Shown piece by piece: positions 23,201 to 36,072 of a DNA stretch of 64,000 nucleotides. Made by a program: the position numbers and the translations under genes. The notes under the pieces were generated by a model. It was given only the letters and a program-made list of their open reading frames with translations, made no database searches and had not been told where the DNA came from. Each line of letters starts with the position of its first letter. The first letter of the stretch is position 1. The stretch is from Euwallacea fornicatus (Eukaryota > Arthropoda > Insecta > Coleoptera > Curculionidae): assembly GCF_040115645.1 (NCBI RefSeq), contig NW_027096009.1, forward strand, positions 62,001-126,000, given 5' to 3'.

Positions 23201-24287
23201 TTTTTGTGACTTTTCACATGTTGAAGCTCGATAACTTCGGTCAATGAGGACCAAATTTCTTAAACAAAGACTCAAATGAACCTTCTCGACGAGATCTTTA
23301 ACATGACGTTACACATCATGATTGTATCATCTTGAGTTTCCACGAAAAATAGAACTTTATGAGCTCAAACATACAAGTTTTGTGACTTTTCACATTTTGA
23401 AGCTCGATAACTTCGGTCAATGAGGACCAGATTTCTTAATCAAAGAGCCAAATGAACAATCTCGACGAGATCTTTAAGATGACGTTACACATCATGATTG
23501 TATCATCTTGAGTTTCAAAGAAAAATAGTACTTTATGAGCTCAAACATACAATTTTTGTGACTTTTCACATGTTGAAGCTCGATAACTTCGGTCAATGAG
23601 GATCAAATTTCTTAATCAAAGAGCCAAATGAACCATCTCGACGAGATCTTTAACATGACGTTACACATCATGATTGTATCATCTTGAGTTTCCACGAAAA
23701 ATAGTACTTTATGAGCTCAAACATACAATTTTTGTGACATTTCACAGGTTGAAGCTCGATAACTTCGGTCAATGAGGACCAAATTTCTTAATCAAAGACT
23801 CAAATGAACCATCTCGACGAGATCTTTAACATAACGGAACACATCATGATTGTATCATCTTGAGTTTCAAAGAAAAATAGTACTTAAAGAGCTCAAACAT
23901 ACAATTTTTGTGACTTTTCACATGTTGAAGCTCGATAACTTCGGTCAATGAGGACCAAATTTCTTAAACAAAGACTCAAATGAACCATCTCGACGAGATC
24001 TTTAACATGACGTAACACATCATGATTGTATCATCTTGAGTTTCAAAGAAAAATAGTACTTAAAGAGCTCAAACATACAATTTTTGTGACTTTTCACATG
24101 TTGAAGCTCGATAACTTCGGTCAATGAGGACCAAATTTCTTAAACAAAGACTCAAATGAACCTTCTCGACGAGATCTTTAACATAATGATACACATCATA
24201 TTTGTATCATCTTGAGTTTCAAAGAAAAATAGTACTTAATGAGCTCAAACATACAAGTTTTGTGACTTTTCACATTTTGAAGCTCGA
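20240..24287 (+). repeat. Seven-monomer higher-order repeat, 1232 bp, 3.3 copies
   Basis: Copies are 20240-21471, 21472-22703 and 22704-23935, then two units of a fourth at 23936-24287. The CATATTTG tag falls at 20501, 21733, 22965 and 24197, exactly 1232 bp apart. Unit order: (1) AAACAAAG, GTAAC, ATCGTC; (2) TAATGATAC, CATATTTG; (3) TAATGATAC, CATGTTTG, TACTTAAAGAG; (4) GTTAC, GAACTTT; (5) GACCAG, AACAATCTC, AAGATG; (6) GAGCC, GACATTTCACAGG; (7) TAACGGAAC, TACTTAAAGAG. Differences are few: TTAAAAAG at 20716, CGATACAC at 22427, GAGCC at 22741, ATCATC in the fourth copy. The right end is sharp: the unit at 24288 is of an unrelated type. Confidence 0.93.
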
Positions 24288-25519
24288 TAACTTCGGTCAA
24301 TGAGGATCAAATTTCTTAATCAAAGACTCCAATGAACCATCTCGACGAGATCTTTAACATGACGTTACACATCATGATTGTATCATCTTGAGTTTCCACG
24401 AAAAATAGTACTTTATGAGCTCAAACATACAATTTTTGTGACATTTCACAGGTTGAAGCTCGATAACTTCGGTCAATGAGGACCAAATTTCTTAATCAAA
24501 GACTCAAATGAACCATCTCGACGAGATCTTTAACATGACGTAACACATCATGATTGTATCATCTTGAGTTTCAAAGAAAAATAGTACTTAATGAGCTCAA
24601 ACATACAAGTTTTGTGACTTTTCACATTTTGAAGCTCGATAACTTCGGTCAATGACGACCAAATTTCTTAATCAAAGACTCCAATGAACCATCTCGACGA
24701 GATCTTTAACATGACGTTACACATCATGATTGTATCATCTTGAGTTTCAAAGAAAAATAGTACTTAATGAGCTCAAACATACAAGTTTTGTGACTTTTCA
24801 CACTTTGAAGCTCTATAACTTCGTTCAATGAGGACCAAATTTCTTAATCAAAGACTCAAATGAACCATCTCGACGAGATCTTTAACATGACGTAACACAT
24901 CATGATTGTATCATCTTGAGTTTCCACGAAAAATAGTACTTAATGAGCTCAAACATACAATTTTTGTGACTTTTCACATGTTGAAGCTCGATAACTTCGG
25001 TCAATGAGGACCAAATTTCTTAAACAAAGACTCAAATGAACCTTCTCGACGAGATCTTTAACATAATGATACACATCATGTTTGTATCACCTTGAGTTTC
25101 AAAGAAAAATAGTACTTAATGAGCTCAAACATACAAGTTTTGTGACTTTTCACACTTTGAAGCTCTATAACTTCGTTCAATGAGGACCAAATTTCTTAAT
25201 CAAAGACTCAAATGATCCATCTCGACGAGATCTTTAACATGAAGTAACACATCATGATTGTATCATCTTGAGTTTCCACGAAAAATAGTACTTAATGAGC
25301 TCAAATATACAAGTTTTGTGACTTTTCACACTTTGAAGCTCTATAACTTCGTTCAATGAGGACCAAATTTCTTAATCAAAGACTCAAATGAACCATCTCG
25401 ACGAGATCTTTAACATGACGTAACACATCATGATTGTATCATCTTGAGTTTCCACGAAAAATAGTACTTAATGAGCTCAAACATACAATTTTTGTGACTT
25501 TTCACATGTTGAAGCTCGA

Positions 25520-26574
25520 TAACTTCGGTCAATGAGGACCAAATTTCTTAAACAAAGACTCAAATGAACCTTCTCGACGAGATCTTTAACATAATGATAC
25601 ACATCATGTTTGTATCATCTTGAGTCTCAAAGAAAAATAGTACTTAATGAGCTCAAACATACAATTTTGTGACTTTTCACATTTTGAAGCTCTATAACTT
25701 CGTTCAATGAGGACCAAATTTCTTAATCAAAGACTCAAATGAACCATCTCGACGAGATCTTTAACATGACGTTACACATCATGACTGTATCATCTTGAGT
25801 TTCCACGAAAAATAGAACTTTATGAGCTCAAACATACAATTTTTGTGACTTTTCACATGTTGAAGCTCGATAACTTCGGTCAATGAGGATCAAATTTCTT
25901 ATTTAAAGACTCAAATGAACCATCTCGACGAGACCTTTAACATGACGTTACACATCATGATTGTATCATCTTGAGTTTCCACGAAAAATAGTACTTTATG
26001 AGCTCAAACATACAAGTTTTGTGACTTTTCACATGTTGAAGCTCGATAACTTCGGTCAATGAGGATCAAATTTCTTAATCAAAGACTCAAATGAACCATC
26101 TCGACGAGACCTTTAACATGACGTAACACATCATGATTGTATCATCTTGAGTTCCCACGAAAAATAGTACTTTATGAGCTCAAACATACAATTTTTGTGA
26201 CTTTTCACATGTTGGAGCTCGATAACTTCGGTCAATGAGGACCAAATTTCTTAAACAAAGACTCAAATGAACCATCTCGACAAGATCTTTAACATGGCGT
26301 AACACATCATGATTGTATCATCTTGAGTTCCAAAGAAAAATAGTACTTAAAGAGCTCAAACATACAATTTTTGGGACATTTCACATGTTGAAGCTCGATA
26401 ACTTCGGTCAATGAGGACCAAATTTCTTAAACAAAGTCTCAAATGAACCATCTCGACGAGATCTTTAACATGACGTAACACATCATGATTGTATCATCTT
26501 GAGTTCCCACGGAAAATAGTACTGTATGAGCTCAAACATACAATTTTTGTGACTTTTCACATGTTGAAGCTCGA
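25520..26574 (+). repeat. Six-monomer cassette, copy 1
   Basis: Unit order: 25520 (TTCTCG, TAATGATAC, GTCTCAAAG, one-base deletion in the T run), 25695 (CTTCGTTC, GAACTTT), 25871 (ATTTAAAG, GAGACC), 26047 (GAGACC, TTCCCACG, CATGTTGGAGC), 26223 (GACAAG, CATGGCG, TTCCAAAG, GGGACATTTC), 26399 (AAGTCTC, CCCACGG, TACTGTATG). The same order recurs at 28158-29212 and, with changes, at 30971-32201. The CATGGCG unit is the easiest tag. It appears 11 times in the window, all right of 26 kb. At 25680 the first unit has CATTTTG before CTCTATAAC, where the sister copies have CACTTTG. Confidence 0.86.
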
Positions 26575-28157
26575 TAACTTCGGTCAATGAGGACCAAATT
26601 TCTTAAACAAAGACTCAAATGAACCATCTCGACGAGATCTTTAACATGACGTAACACATCATGATTGTATCATCTTGAGTTTCCACGAAAAATAGTACTT
26701 AATGTGCTCAAACATACAATTTTTTGACTTTTAACATGTTGAAGCTCGATAACTTCGGTCAATGAGGACCAAATTTCTTAATCAAAGACTCAAATGAACC
26801 ATCTCGACGAGACCTTTAAAATGACGTTACACATCATGATTGTATCATCTTGAGTTTCCACGAAAAATAGTACTTAAAGAGCTCAAACATACAAGTTTTG
26901 TGACTTTTCACATTTTGAAGCTCGATAACTACGGTCAATGAGGATCAAATTTCTTAATCAAAGAGCCAAATGAACCATCTCGACGAGATCTTTAAAATGA
27001 CGTTACACATCATGATTGTATCATCTTGAGTTTCCACGAAAAATAGTACTTTATGAGCTCAAACATACAAGTTTTGTGACTTTTCACATTTTGAAGCTCG
27101 ATAACTTCGGTCAATGAGGACCAACATTTTTAAACAAAGTCTCAAATGAACCATCTCGACGAGATCTTTAACATGACGTTACACATCATGATTGTATCAT
27201 CTTGAGTTTCCACGAAAAATAGTACTTTATGAGCTCAAACATACAAGTTTTGTGACTTTTCACATGTTGAAGCTCGATAACTTCGGTCAATGAGGACCAA
27301 ATTTCTTAATCAAAGACTCAAATTAACCATCTCGACGAGATCTTTAACATGACGTAACACATCATGATTGTATCATCTTGAGTTTCAAAGAAAAATAGTA
27401 CTTAAAGAGCTCAAACATACAATTTTTGTGACTTTTCACATGTTGAAGCTCGATAACTTCGGTCAATGAGGACCAAATTTCTTAAACAAAGACTCAAATG
27501 AACCATCTCGACGAGATCTTTAACATGACGTTACACATCATGATGGTATCGTCTTGAGTTTCCATGAAAAATAGTACTTAAAGAGCTCAAACATACAATG
27601 TTTGTGACTTTTCACATGTTGAAGCTCGATAACATCGGTCAATGAGGACCAAATTTCTTAATCAAAGACTCAAATGAACCATCTCGACGAGATCTTTAAC
27701 ATGACGTAACACATCATGATTGTATCATCTTGAGTTTCAAAGAAAAATAGTACTTAAAGAGCTCAAACATACAATTTTTGTGACTTTTCACATGTTGAAG
27801 CTCGATAACTTCGGTCAATGAGGACCAAATTTCTTAAACAAAGACTCAAATGAACCATCTCGACGAGATCTTTAACATGACGTTACACATCATGATGGTA
27901 TCATCTTGAGTTTCCATGAAAAATAGTACTTTATGAGCTCAAACATACGATTTTTGTGACTTTTCACAGGTTGAAGCTCGATAACTTCGGTCAATGACGA
28001 CCAAATTTCTTAATCAAAGACTCCAATGAACCATCTCGACGAGATCTTTAACATGACGTTACACATCATGATTGTATCATCTTGAGTTTCAAAGAAAAAT
28101 AGTACTTAATGAGCTCAAACATACAAGTTTTGTGACTTTTCACATGTTGAAGCTCGA
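26575..28157 (+). repeat. Diverged satellite stretch with private changes
   Basis: Nine units with more singletons than elsewhere: AATGTGCTC with a shortened TTTTTTGAC and TTAACATG (26700-26735), AAAATGACG (26818, 26994), ACTACGGTC (26928), CCAACATTTTT (27121), TGATGGTATC (27541, 27892), TTTCCATG (27560, 27911), CAATGTTTG (27596) and AACATCGG (27632). Parts recur at 29917-30794 (TACTGTATG, GTGCTC, AAAATGACG units), so at least some of these changes were copied as a block. The rest are unique within the window. This is still the same satellite. Confidence 0.75.
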
Positions 28158-29212
28158 TAACTTCGGTCAATGAGGACCAAATTTCTTAAACAAAGACTCA
28201 AATGAACCTTCTCGACGAGATCTTTAACATAATGATACACATCATGTTTGTATCATCTTGAGTCTCAAAGAAAAATAGTACTTAATGAGCTCAAACATAC
28301 AATTTTGTGACTTTTCACACTTTGAAGCTCTATAACTTCGTTCAATGAGGACCAAATTTCTTAATCAAAGACTCAAATGAACCATCTCGACGAGATCTTT
28401 AACATGACGTTACACATCATGATTGTATCATCTTGAGTTTCCACGAAAAATAGAACTTTATGAGCTCAAACATACAATTTTTGTGACTTTTCACATGTTG
28501 AAGCTCGATAACTTCGGTAAATGAGGATCAAATTTCTTATTTAAAGACTCAAATGAACCATCTCGACGAGACCTTTAACATGACGTTACACATCATGATT
28601 GTATCATCTTGAGTTTCCACGAAAAATAGTACTTTATGAGCTCAAACATACAAGTTTTGTGACTTTTCACATGTTGAAGCTCGATAACTTCGGTCAATGA
28701 GGATCAAATTTCTTAATCAAAGACTCAAATGAACCATCTCGACGAGACCTTTAACATGACGTAACACATCATGATTGTATCATCTTGAGTTCCCACGAAA
28801 AATAGTACTTTATGAGCTCAAACATACAATTTTTGTGACTTTTCACATGTTGGAGCTCGATAACTTCGGTCAATGAGGACCAAATTTCTTAAACAAAGAC
28901 TCAAATGAACCATCTCGACAAGATCTTTAACATGGCGTAACACATTATGATTGTATCATCTTGAGTTCCAAAGAAAAATAGTACTTAAAGAGCTCAAACA
29001 TACAATTTTTGGGACATTTCACATGTTGAAGCTCGATAACTTCGGTCAATGAGGACCAAATTTCCTAAACAAAGTCTCAAATGAACCATCTCGACGAGAT
29101 CTTTAACATGACGTAACACATCATGATTGTATCATCTTGAGTTTCCACGAAAAATAGTACTTTATGAGCTCAAACATACGATTTTTGTGACTTTTCACAG
29201 GTTGAAGCTCGA
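28158..29212 (+). repeat. Six-monomer cassette, copy 2
   Basis: Repeats 25520-26574 at an offset of 2638 bp (15 monomers less two one-base deletions between). Differences by eye: GGTAAATG at 28515 instead of GGTCAATG, and TTATG at 28945. The sixth unit (29037) has CCTAAACAAAG and ends with TTTCCACG, TACTTT and CGATTTTT instead of CCCACGG and TACTGTATG. That CCTAAACAAAG version is the one found later at 41880, 46628, 52431 and in the 16-mer HOR, so the cassette was re-sorted after copying. Confidence 0.83.
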
Positions 29213-30970
29213 TAACTTCGGTCAATGACGACCAAATTTCTTAATCAAAGACTCAAATGAACCATCTCGACGAGATCTTTAACATGACGTTACACATCAT
29301 GATTGTATCATCTTGAGTTTCCACGAAAAATAGTACTTTATGAGCTCAAACATACGATTTTTGTGACTTTTCACAGGTTGAAGCTCGATAACTTCGGTCA
29401 ATGAGGACCAAATTTCTTAATCAAAGACTCAAATGAACCATCTCGACGAGATCTTTAACATGACGTTACACATCATGATTGTATCATCTTGAGTTTCCAC
29501 GAAAAATAGAACTTTATGAGCTCAAACATACAATTTTTGTGACTTTTCACATGTTGAAGCTCGATAACTTCGGTCAATGAGGATCAAATTTCTTAATCAA
29601 AGAGCCAAATGAACCATCTCGACGAGATCTTTAACATGACGTTACACATCATGATTGTATCATCTTGAGTTTCAAAGAAAAATAGTACTTAATGAGCTCA
29701 AACATACAAGTTTTGTGACTTTTCACATTTTGAAGCTCGATAACTTCGGTCAATGACGACCAAATTTCTTAATCAAAGACTCCAATGAACCATCTCGACG
29801 AGATCTTTAACATGACGTTACACATCATGATTGTATCATCTTGAGTTTCAAAGAAAAATAGTACTTAATGAGGTCAAACATACAATTTTTGGGACATTTC
29901 ACATGTTGAAGCTCGATAACTTCGGTCAATGAGGACCAAATTTCTTAAACAAAGTCTCAAATGAACCATCTCGACGAGATCTTTAACATGACGTAACACA
30001 TCATGATTGTATCATCTTGAGTTCCCACGGAAAATAGTACTGTATGAGCTCAAACATACAATTTTTGTGACTTTTCACATGTTGAAGCTCGATAACTTCG
30101 GTCAATGAGGACCAAATTTCTTAAACAAAGACTCAAATGAACCATCTCGACGAGATCTTTAACATGACGTAACACATCATGATTGTATCATCTTGAGTTT
30201 CCACGAAAAATAGTACTTAATGTGCTCAAACATACAATTTTTTGACTTTTAACATGTTGAAGATCGATAACTTCGGTCAATGAGGACCAAATTTCTTAAT
30301 CAAAGACTCAAATGAACCATCTCGACGAGATCTTTAACATGACATAACACATCATGATTGTATCATCTTGAGTTTCCACGAAAAATAGTACTTTATGAGC
30401 TCAAACATACAAGTTTTGTGACTTTTCACATTTTGAAGCTCGATAACTTCGGTCAATGAGGACCAAATTTCTTAAATAAAGACTCAAATGAACCATCTCG
30501 ACGAGATCTTTAACATGACGTAACACATCATGATTGTATCATCTTGAGTTTCCACGAAAAATAGTACTTAATGTGCTCAAACATACAATTTTTTGACTTT
30601 TAACATGTTGAAGCTCGATAACTTCGGTCAATGAGGACCAAATTTCTTAATCAAAGACTCAAATGAACCATCTCGACGAGACCTTTAAAATGACGTTACA
30701 CATCATGATTGTATCATCTTGAGTTTCCACGAAAAATAGTACTTAAAGAGCTCAAACATACAAGTTTTGTGACTTTTCACATTTTGAAGCTCGATAACTT
30801 CGGTCAATGAGGACCAAATTTCTTAAATAAAGACTCAAATTAACCATCTCGACGAGATCTTTAACATGACGTAACACATCATGATTGTATCATCTTGAGT
30901 TTCCACGAAAAATAGTACTTAATGAGCTCAAACATACAATTTTTGTGACTTTTCACATGTTGAAGCTCGA

Positions 30971-32201
30971 TAACTTCGGTCAATGAGGACCAAATTTCTT
31001 AAACAAAGACTCAAATGAACCTTCTCGACGAGATCTTTAACATAATGATACACATCATGTTTGTATCATCTTGAGTCTCAAAGAAAAATAGTACTTAATG
31101 AGCTCAAACATACAATTTTGTGACTTTTCACACTTTGAAGCTCTATAACTTCGTTCAATGAGGACCAAATTTCTTAATCAAAGACTCAAATGAACCATCT
31201 CGACGAGATCTTTAACATGACGTTACACATCATGATTATATCATCTTGAGTTTCCACGAAAAATAGAACTTTATGAGCTCAAACATACAATTTTTGTGAC
31301 TTTTCACATGTTGAAGCTCGATAACTTCGGTCAATGAGGATCAAATTTCTTATTTAAAGACTCAAATGAACCATCTCGACGAGATCTTTAACATGACGTT
31401 ACACATCATGATTATATCATCTTGAGTTTCCACGAAAAATAGAACTTTATGAGCTCAAACATACAATTTTTGTGACTTTTCACATGTTGAAGCTCGATAA
31501 CTTCGGTCAATGAGGATCAAATTTCTTAATCAAAGACTCAAATGAACCATCTCGACGAGACCTTTAACATGACGTTACACATCATGATTATATCATCTTG
31601 AGTTTCCACGAAAAATAGAACTTTATGAGCTCAAACATACAATTTTTGTGACTTTTCACATGTTGAAGCTCGATAACTTCGGTCAATGAGGATCAAATTT
31701 CTTATTTAAAGACTCAAATGAACCATCTCGACGAGACCTTTAACATGACGTTACACATCATGATTGTATCATCTTGAGTTCCCACGAAAAATAGTACTTT
31801 ATGAGCTCAAACATACAATTTTTGTGACTTTTCACATGTTGGAGCTCGATAACTTCGGTCAATGAGGACCAAATTTCTTAAACAAAGACTCAAATGAACC
31901 ATCTCGACAAGATCTTTAACATGGCGTAACACATCATGATTGTATCATCTTGAGTTCCAAAGAAAAATAGTACTTAAAGAGCTCAAACATACAATTTTTG
32001 GGACATTTCACATGTTGAAGCTCGATAACTTCGGTCAATGAGGACCAAATTTCTTAAACAAAGTCTCAAATGAACCATCTCGACGAGATCTTTAACATGA
32101 CGTAACACATCATGATTGTATCATCTTGAGTTCCCACGGAAAATAGTACTGTATGAGCTCAAACATACAATTTTTGTGACATTTCACAGGTTGAAGCTCG
32201 A
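30971..32201 (+). repeat. Six-monomer cassette, copy 3, expanded by local duplication
   Basis: This copy has seven units because the middle was expanded. Units at 31146, 31322 and 31498 all carry the private change TGATTATATC and GAACTTT, alternating ATTTAAAG and GACTC, GAGATC and GAGACC. The order then resumes with 31674 (TTCCCACG, CATGTTGGAGC), 31850 (GACAAG, CATGGCG) and 32026 (CCCACGG, TACTGTATG). The TATATC change appears again at 43200 and 43378, tying that region to this one. Confidence 0.82.
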
Positions 32202-33608
32202 TAACTTCGGTCAATGAGGACCAAATTTCTTAATCAAAGACTCAAATGAACCATCTCGACGAGATCTTTAACATAACGGAACACATCATGATTGTATCAT
32301 CTTGAGTTTCAAAGAAAAATAGTACTTAAAGAGCTCAAACATACAATTTTTGTGACTTTTCACATGTTGAAGCTCGATAACTTCGGTCAATGAGGACCAA
32401 ATTTCTTAAACAAAGACTCAAATGAACCATCTCGACGAGATCTTTAACATGACGTAACACATCATGATTGTATCATCTTGAGTTTCCACGAAAAATAGTA
32501 CTTTATGAGCTCAAACATATAATTTTTGTGACTTTTCACATGTTGAAGCTCGATAACTTCGGTCAATGAGGATCAAATTTCTTAATCAAAGAGCCAAATG
32601 AACCATCTCGACGAGATCTTTAACATGACGTTACACATCATGATTGTATCATCTTGAGTTTCAAAGAAAAATAGTACTTAATGAGCTCAAACATACAAGT
32701 TTTGTGACTTTTCACATTTTGAAGCTCGATAACTTCGGTCAATGAGGATCAAATTTCTTAATCAAAGACTCCAATGAACCATCTCGACGAGATCTTTAAC
32801 ATGACGTTACACATCATGATTGTATCATCTTGAGTTTCAAAGAAAAATAGTACTTAATGAGCTCAAACATACAAGTTTTGTGACTTTTCACATTTTGAAG
32901 CTCGATAACTTCGGTCAATGACGACCAAATTTCTTAATCAAAGACTCCAATGAACCATCTCGACGAGATCTTTAACATGACGTAACACATCATGATTGTA
33001 TCATCTTGAGTTTCCACGAAAAATAGTACTTTATGAGCTCAAACATACAAGTTTTGTGACTTTTCACATGTTGAAGCTCGATAACTTAGGTCAATGAGGA
33101 CCAAATTTCTTAATCAAAGACTCAAATTAACCATCTCGACGAGATGTTTAACATGACGTAACACATCATGATTGTATCATCTTGAGTTTCCACGAAAAAT
33201 AGTACTTAATGAGCTCAAACATACAATTTTTGTGACTTTTCACATGTTGAAGCTCGATAACTTCGGTCAATGAGGACCAAATTTCTTAAACAAAGACTCA
33301 CATGAACCTTCTCGACGAGATCTTTAACATAATGATACACATCATGTTTGTATCATCTTGAGTCTCAAAGAAAAATAGTACTTAATGAGCTCAAACATAC
33401 AATTTTGTGACTTTTCACACTTTGAAGCTCTATAACTTCGTTCAATGAGGACCAAATTTCTTAATCAAAGACTCAAATGAACCATCTCGACGAGATCTTT
33501 AACATGACGTTACACATCATGATTGTATCATCTTGAGTTTCCACGAAAAATAGAACTTTATGAGCTCAAACATACAATTTTTGTGACTTTTCACATGTTG
33601 AAGCTCGA

Positions 33609-34312
33609 TAACTTCGGTCAATGAGGACCAAATTTCTTAAACAAAGTCTCAAATGAACCATCTCGACGACATCTTTAACATGACGTAACACATCATGATT
33701 GTATCATCTTGAGTTTCCACGAAAAATAGAACATTATGAGCTCAAACATACGATTTTTGTGACTTTTCACAGGTTGAAGCTCGATAACTTCGGTCAATGA
33801 CGACCAAATTTCTTAATCAAAGACTCCAATGAACCATCTCGACGAGATCTTTAACATGACGTTACACATCATGATTGTATCATCTTGAGTTTCAAAGAAA
33901 AATAGTACTTTATGAGCTCAAACATACAAGTTTTGTGACTTTTCACATGTTGAAGCTCGATAACTTCGGTCAATGAGGACCAAATTTCTTAAACAAAGTC
34001 TCAAATGAACCATCTCGACGACATCTTTAACATGACGTAACACATCATGATTGTATCATCTTGAGTTTCCACGAAAAATAGAACATTATGAGCTCAAACA
34101 TACGATTTTTGTGACTTTTCACAGGTTGAAGCTCGATAACTTCGGTCAATGACGACCAAATTTCTTAATCAAAGACTCCAATGAACCATCTCGACGAGAT
34201 CTTTAACATGACGTTACACATCATGATTGTATCATCTTGAGTTTCAAAGAAAAATAGTACTTAATGAGCTCAAACATAAAAGTTTTGTGACTTTTCACAT
34301 TTTGAAGCTCGA
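33609..34312 (+). repeat. Dimer duplication at the left edge of the octamer zone
   Basis: The pair 33609 (AAGTCTC, GACGACATC, GAACATT, CGATTTTT, CACAGG) and 33785 (GACGAC, GACTCC) is followed by the same pair at 33961 and 34137. The second members differ at the 3' end: TACTTTATG with CATGTTG in the first, TACTTAATG with CATAAAAG and CATTTTG in the second. The GACGACATC allele breaks the 13-bp dyad and is diagnostic of this zone (33669, 34021, 37541, 38066, 38242, 40178, 45279). Confidence 0.8.
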
Positions 34313-34488
34313 TAACTTCGGTCAATGACGACCAAATTTCTTAAACAAAGACTCAAATGAACCATCTCGACGAGATCTTTAACATAACGGAACACATCAT
34401 GATTGTATCATCTTGAGTTTCAAAGAAAAATAGTACTTAAAGAGCTCAAACATACAATTTTTGTGACTTTTCACATTTTGAAGCTCGA

Positions 34489-35896
34489 TAACTTCGGTCA
34501 ATGACGACCAAATTTCTTAAACAAAGACTCAAATGAACCATCTCGACGAGATCTTTAACATAACGGAACACATCATGATTGTATCATCTTGAGTTTCCAC
34601 GAAAAATAGAACATTATGAGCTCAAACATACAATTTTTGTGACTTTTCACATGTTGAAGCTCGATAACTTCGGTCAATGAGGATCAAATTTCTTAATCAA
34701 AGAGCCAAATGAACCATCTCGACGAGATCTTTAACATGACGTTACACATCATGATTGTATCATCTTGAGTTTCAAAGAAAAATAGTACTTTATGAGCTCA
34801 AACATACAAGTTTTGTGACTTTTCACATGTTGAAGCTCGATAACTTCGGTCAATGAGGACCAAATTTCTTAATCAAAGACTCAAATTAACCATCTCGACG
34901 AGATCTTCAACATGACGTAACACATCATGATTGTATCATCTTGAGTTTCAAAGAAAAATAGTACTTAAAGAGCTCAAACATACAATTTTTGTGACTTTTC
35001 ACATTTTGAAGCTCGATAACTTCGGTCAATGACGACCAAATTTCTTAATCAAAGACTCCAATGAACCATCTCGACGAGATCTTTAACATGACGTTACACA
35101 TCATGATTGTATCATCTTGAGTTTCAAAGAAAAATAGTACTTAATGAGCTCAAACATACAAGTTTTGTGACTTTTCACACTTTGAAGCTCTATAACTTCG
35201 TTCAATGAGGACCAAATTTCTTAATCAAAGACTCAAATGAACCATCTCGACGAGATCTTTAACATGACGTTACACATCATGATTGTATCATCTTGAGTTT
35301 CCACGAAAAATAGAACTTTATGAGCTCAAACATACAATTTTTGTGACTTTTCACATTTTGAAGCTCGATAACTTCGGTCAATGAGGATCAAATTTCTTAT
35401 TTAAAGACTCAAATGAACCATCTCGACGAGACCTTTAACATGACGTTACACATCATGATTGTATCATCTTGAGTTTCCACGAAAAATAGTACTATATGAG
35501 CTCAAACATACAAGTTTTGTGACTTTTCACATGTTGAAGCTCGATAACTTCGGTCAATGAGGATCAAATTTCTTAATCAAAGACTCAAATGAACCATCTC
35601 GACGAGACCTTTAACATGACGTAACACATCATGATTGTATCATCTTGAGTTCCCACGGAAAATAGTACTGTATGAGCTCAAACATACAATTTTTGTGACA
35701 TTTCACAGGTTGAAGCTCGATAACTTCGGTCAATGAGGACCAAATTTCTTAATCAAAGACTCAAATGAACCATCTCGACGAGATCTTTAACATGACGTAA
35801 CACATCATGATTGTATCATCTTGAGTTTAAAAGAAAAATAGTACTTAAAGAGCTCAAACATACAATTTTTGTGACTTTTCACATGTTGAAGCTCGA
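34489..35896 (+). repeat. Octamer module, copy 1
   Basis: Unit order: (1) GACGAC, TAACGGAAC, GAACATT; (2) GAGGATC, GAGCC, TACTTTATG; (3) AAATTAACC, CTTCAACATG, TACTTAAAGAG; (4) GACGAC, GACTCC, CACTTTG, CTCTAT; (5) CTTCGTTC, GAACTTT; (6) ATTTAAAG, GAGACC, TACTATATG; (7) GAGACC, CCCACGG, TACTGTATG, GACATTTCACAGG; (8) TTTAAAAG, TACTTAAAGAG. Further copies are at 36073, 38712, 40472 and 42584. The CTTCAACATG tag of unit 3 marks each one: ttcaac at 34906, 36490, 39129, 40889 and 43001. Distances between copies are 9, 15, 10 and 12 monomers, so the module moves with variable flanks rather than as a regular HOR. Confidence 0.9.
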
Positions 35897-36072
35897 TAAC
35901 TTCGGTCAATGAGGACCAAATTTCTTAAACAAAGTCTCAAATGAACCATCTCGACGAGATCTTTAACATGACGTAACACATCATGATTGTATCATCTTGA
36001 GTTTAAAAGAAAAATAGTACTTAAAGAGCTCAAACATACAATTTTTGTGACTTTTCACATGTTGAAGCTCGA

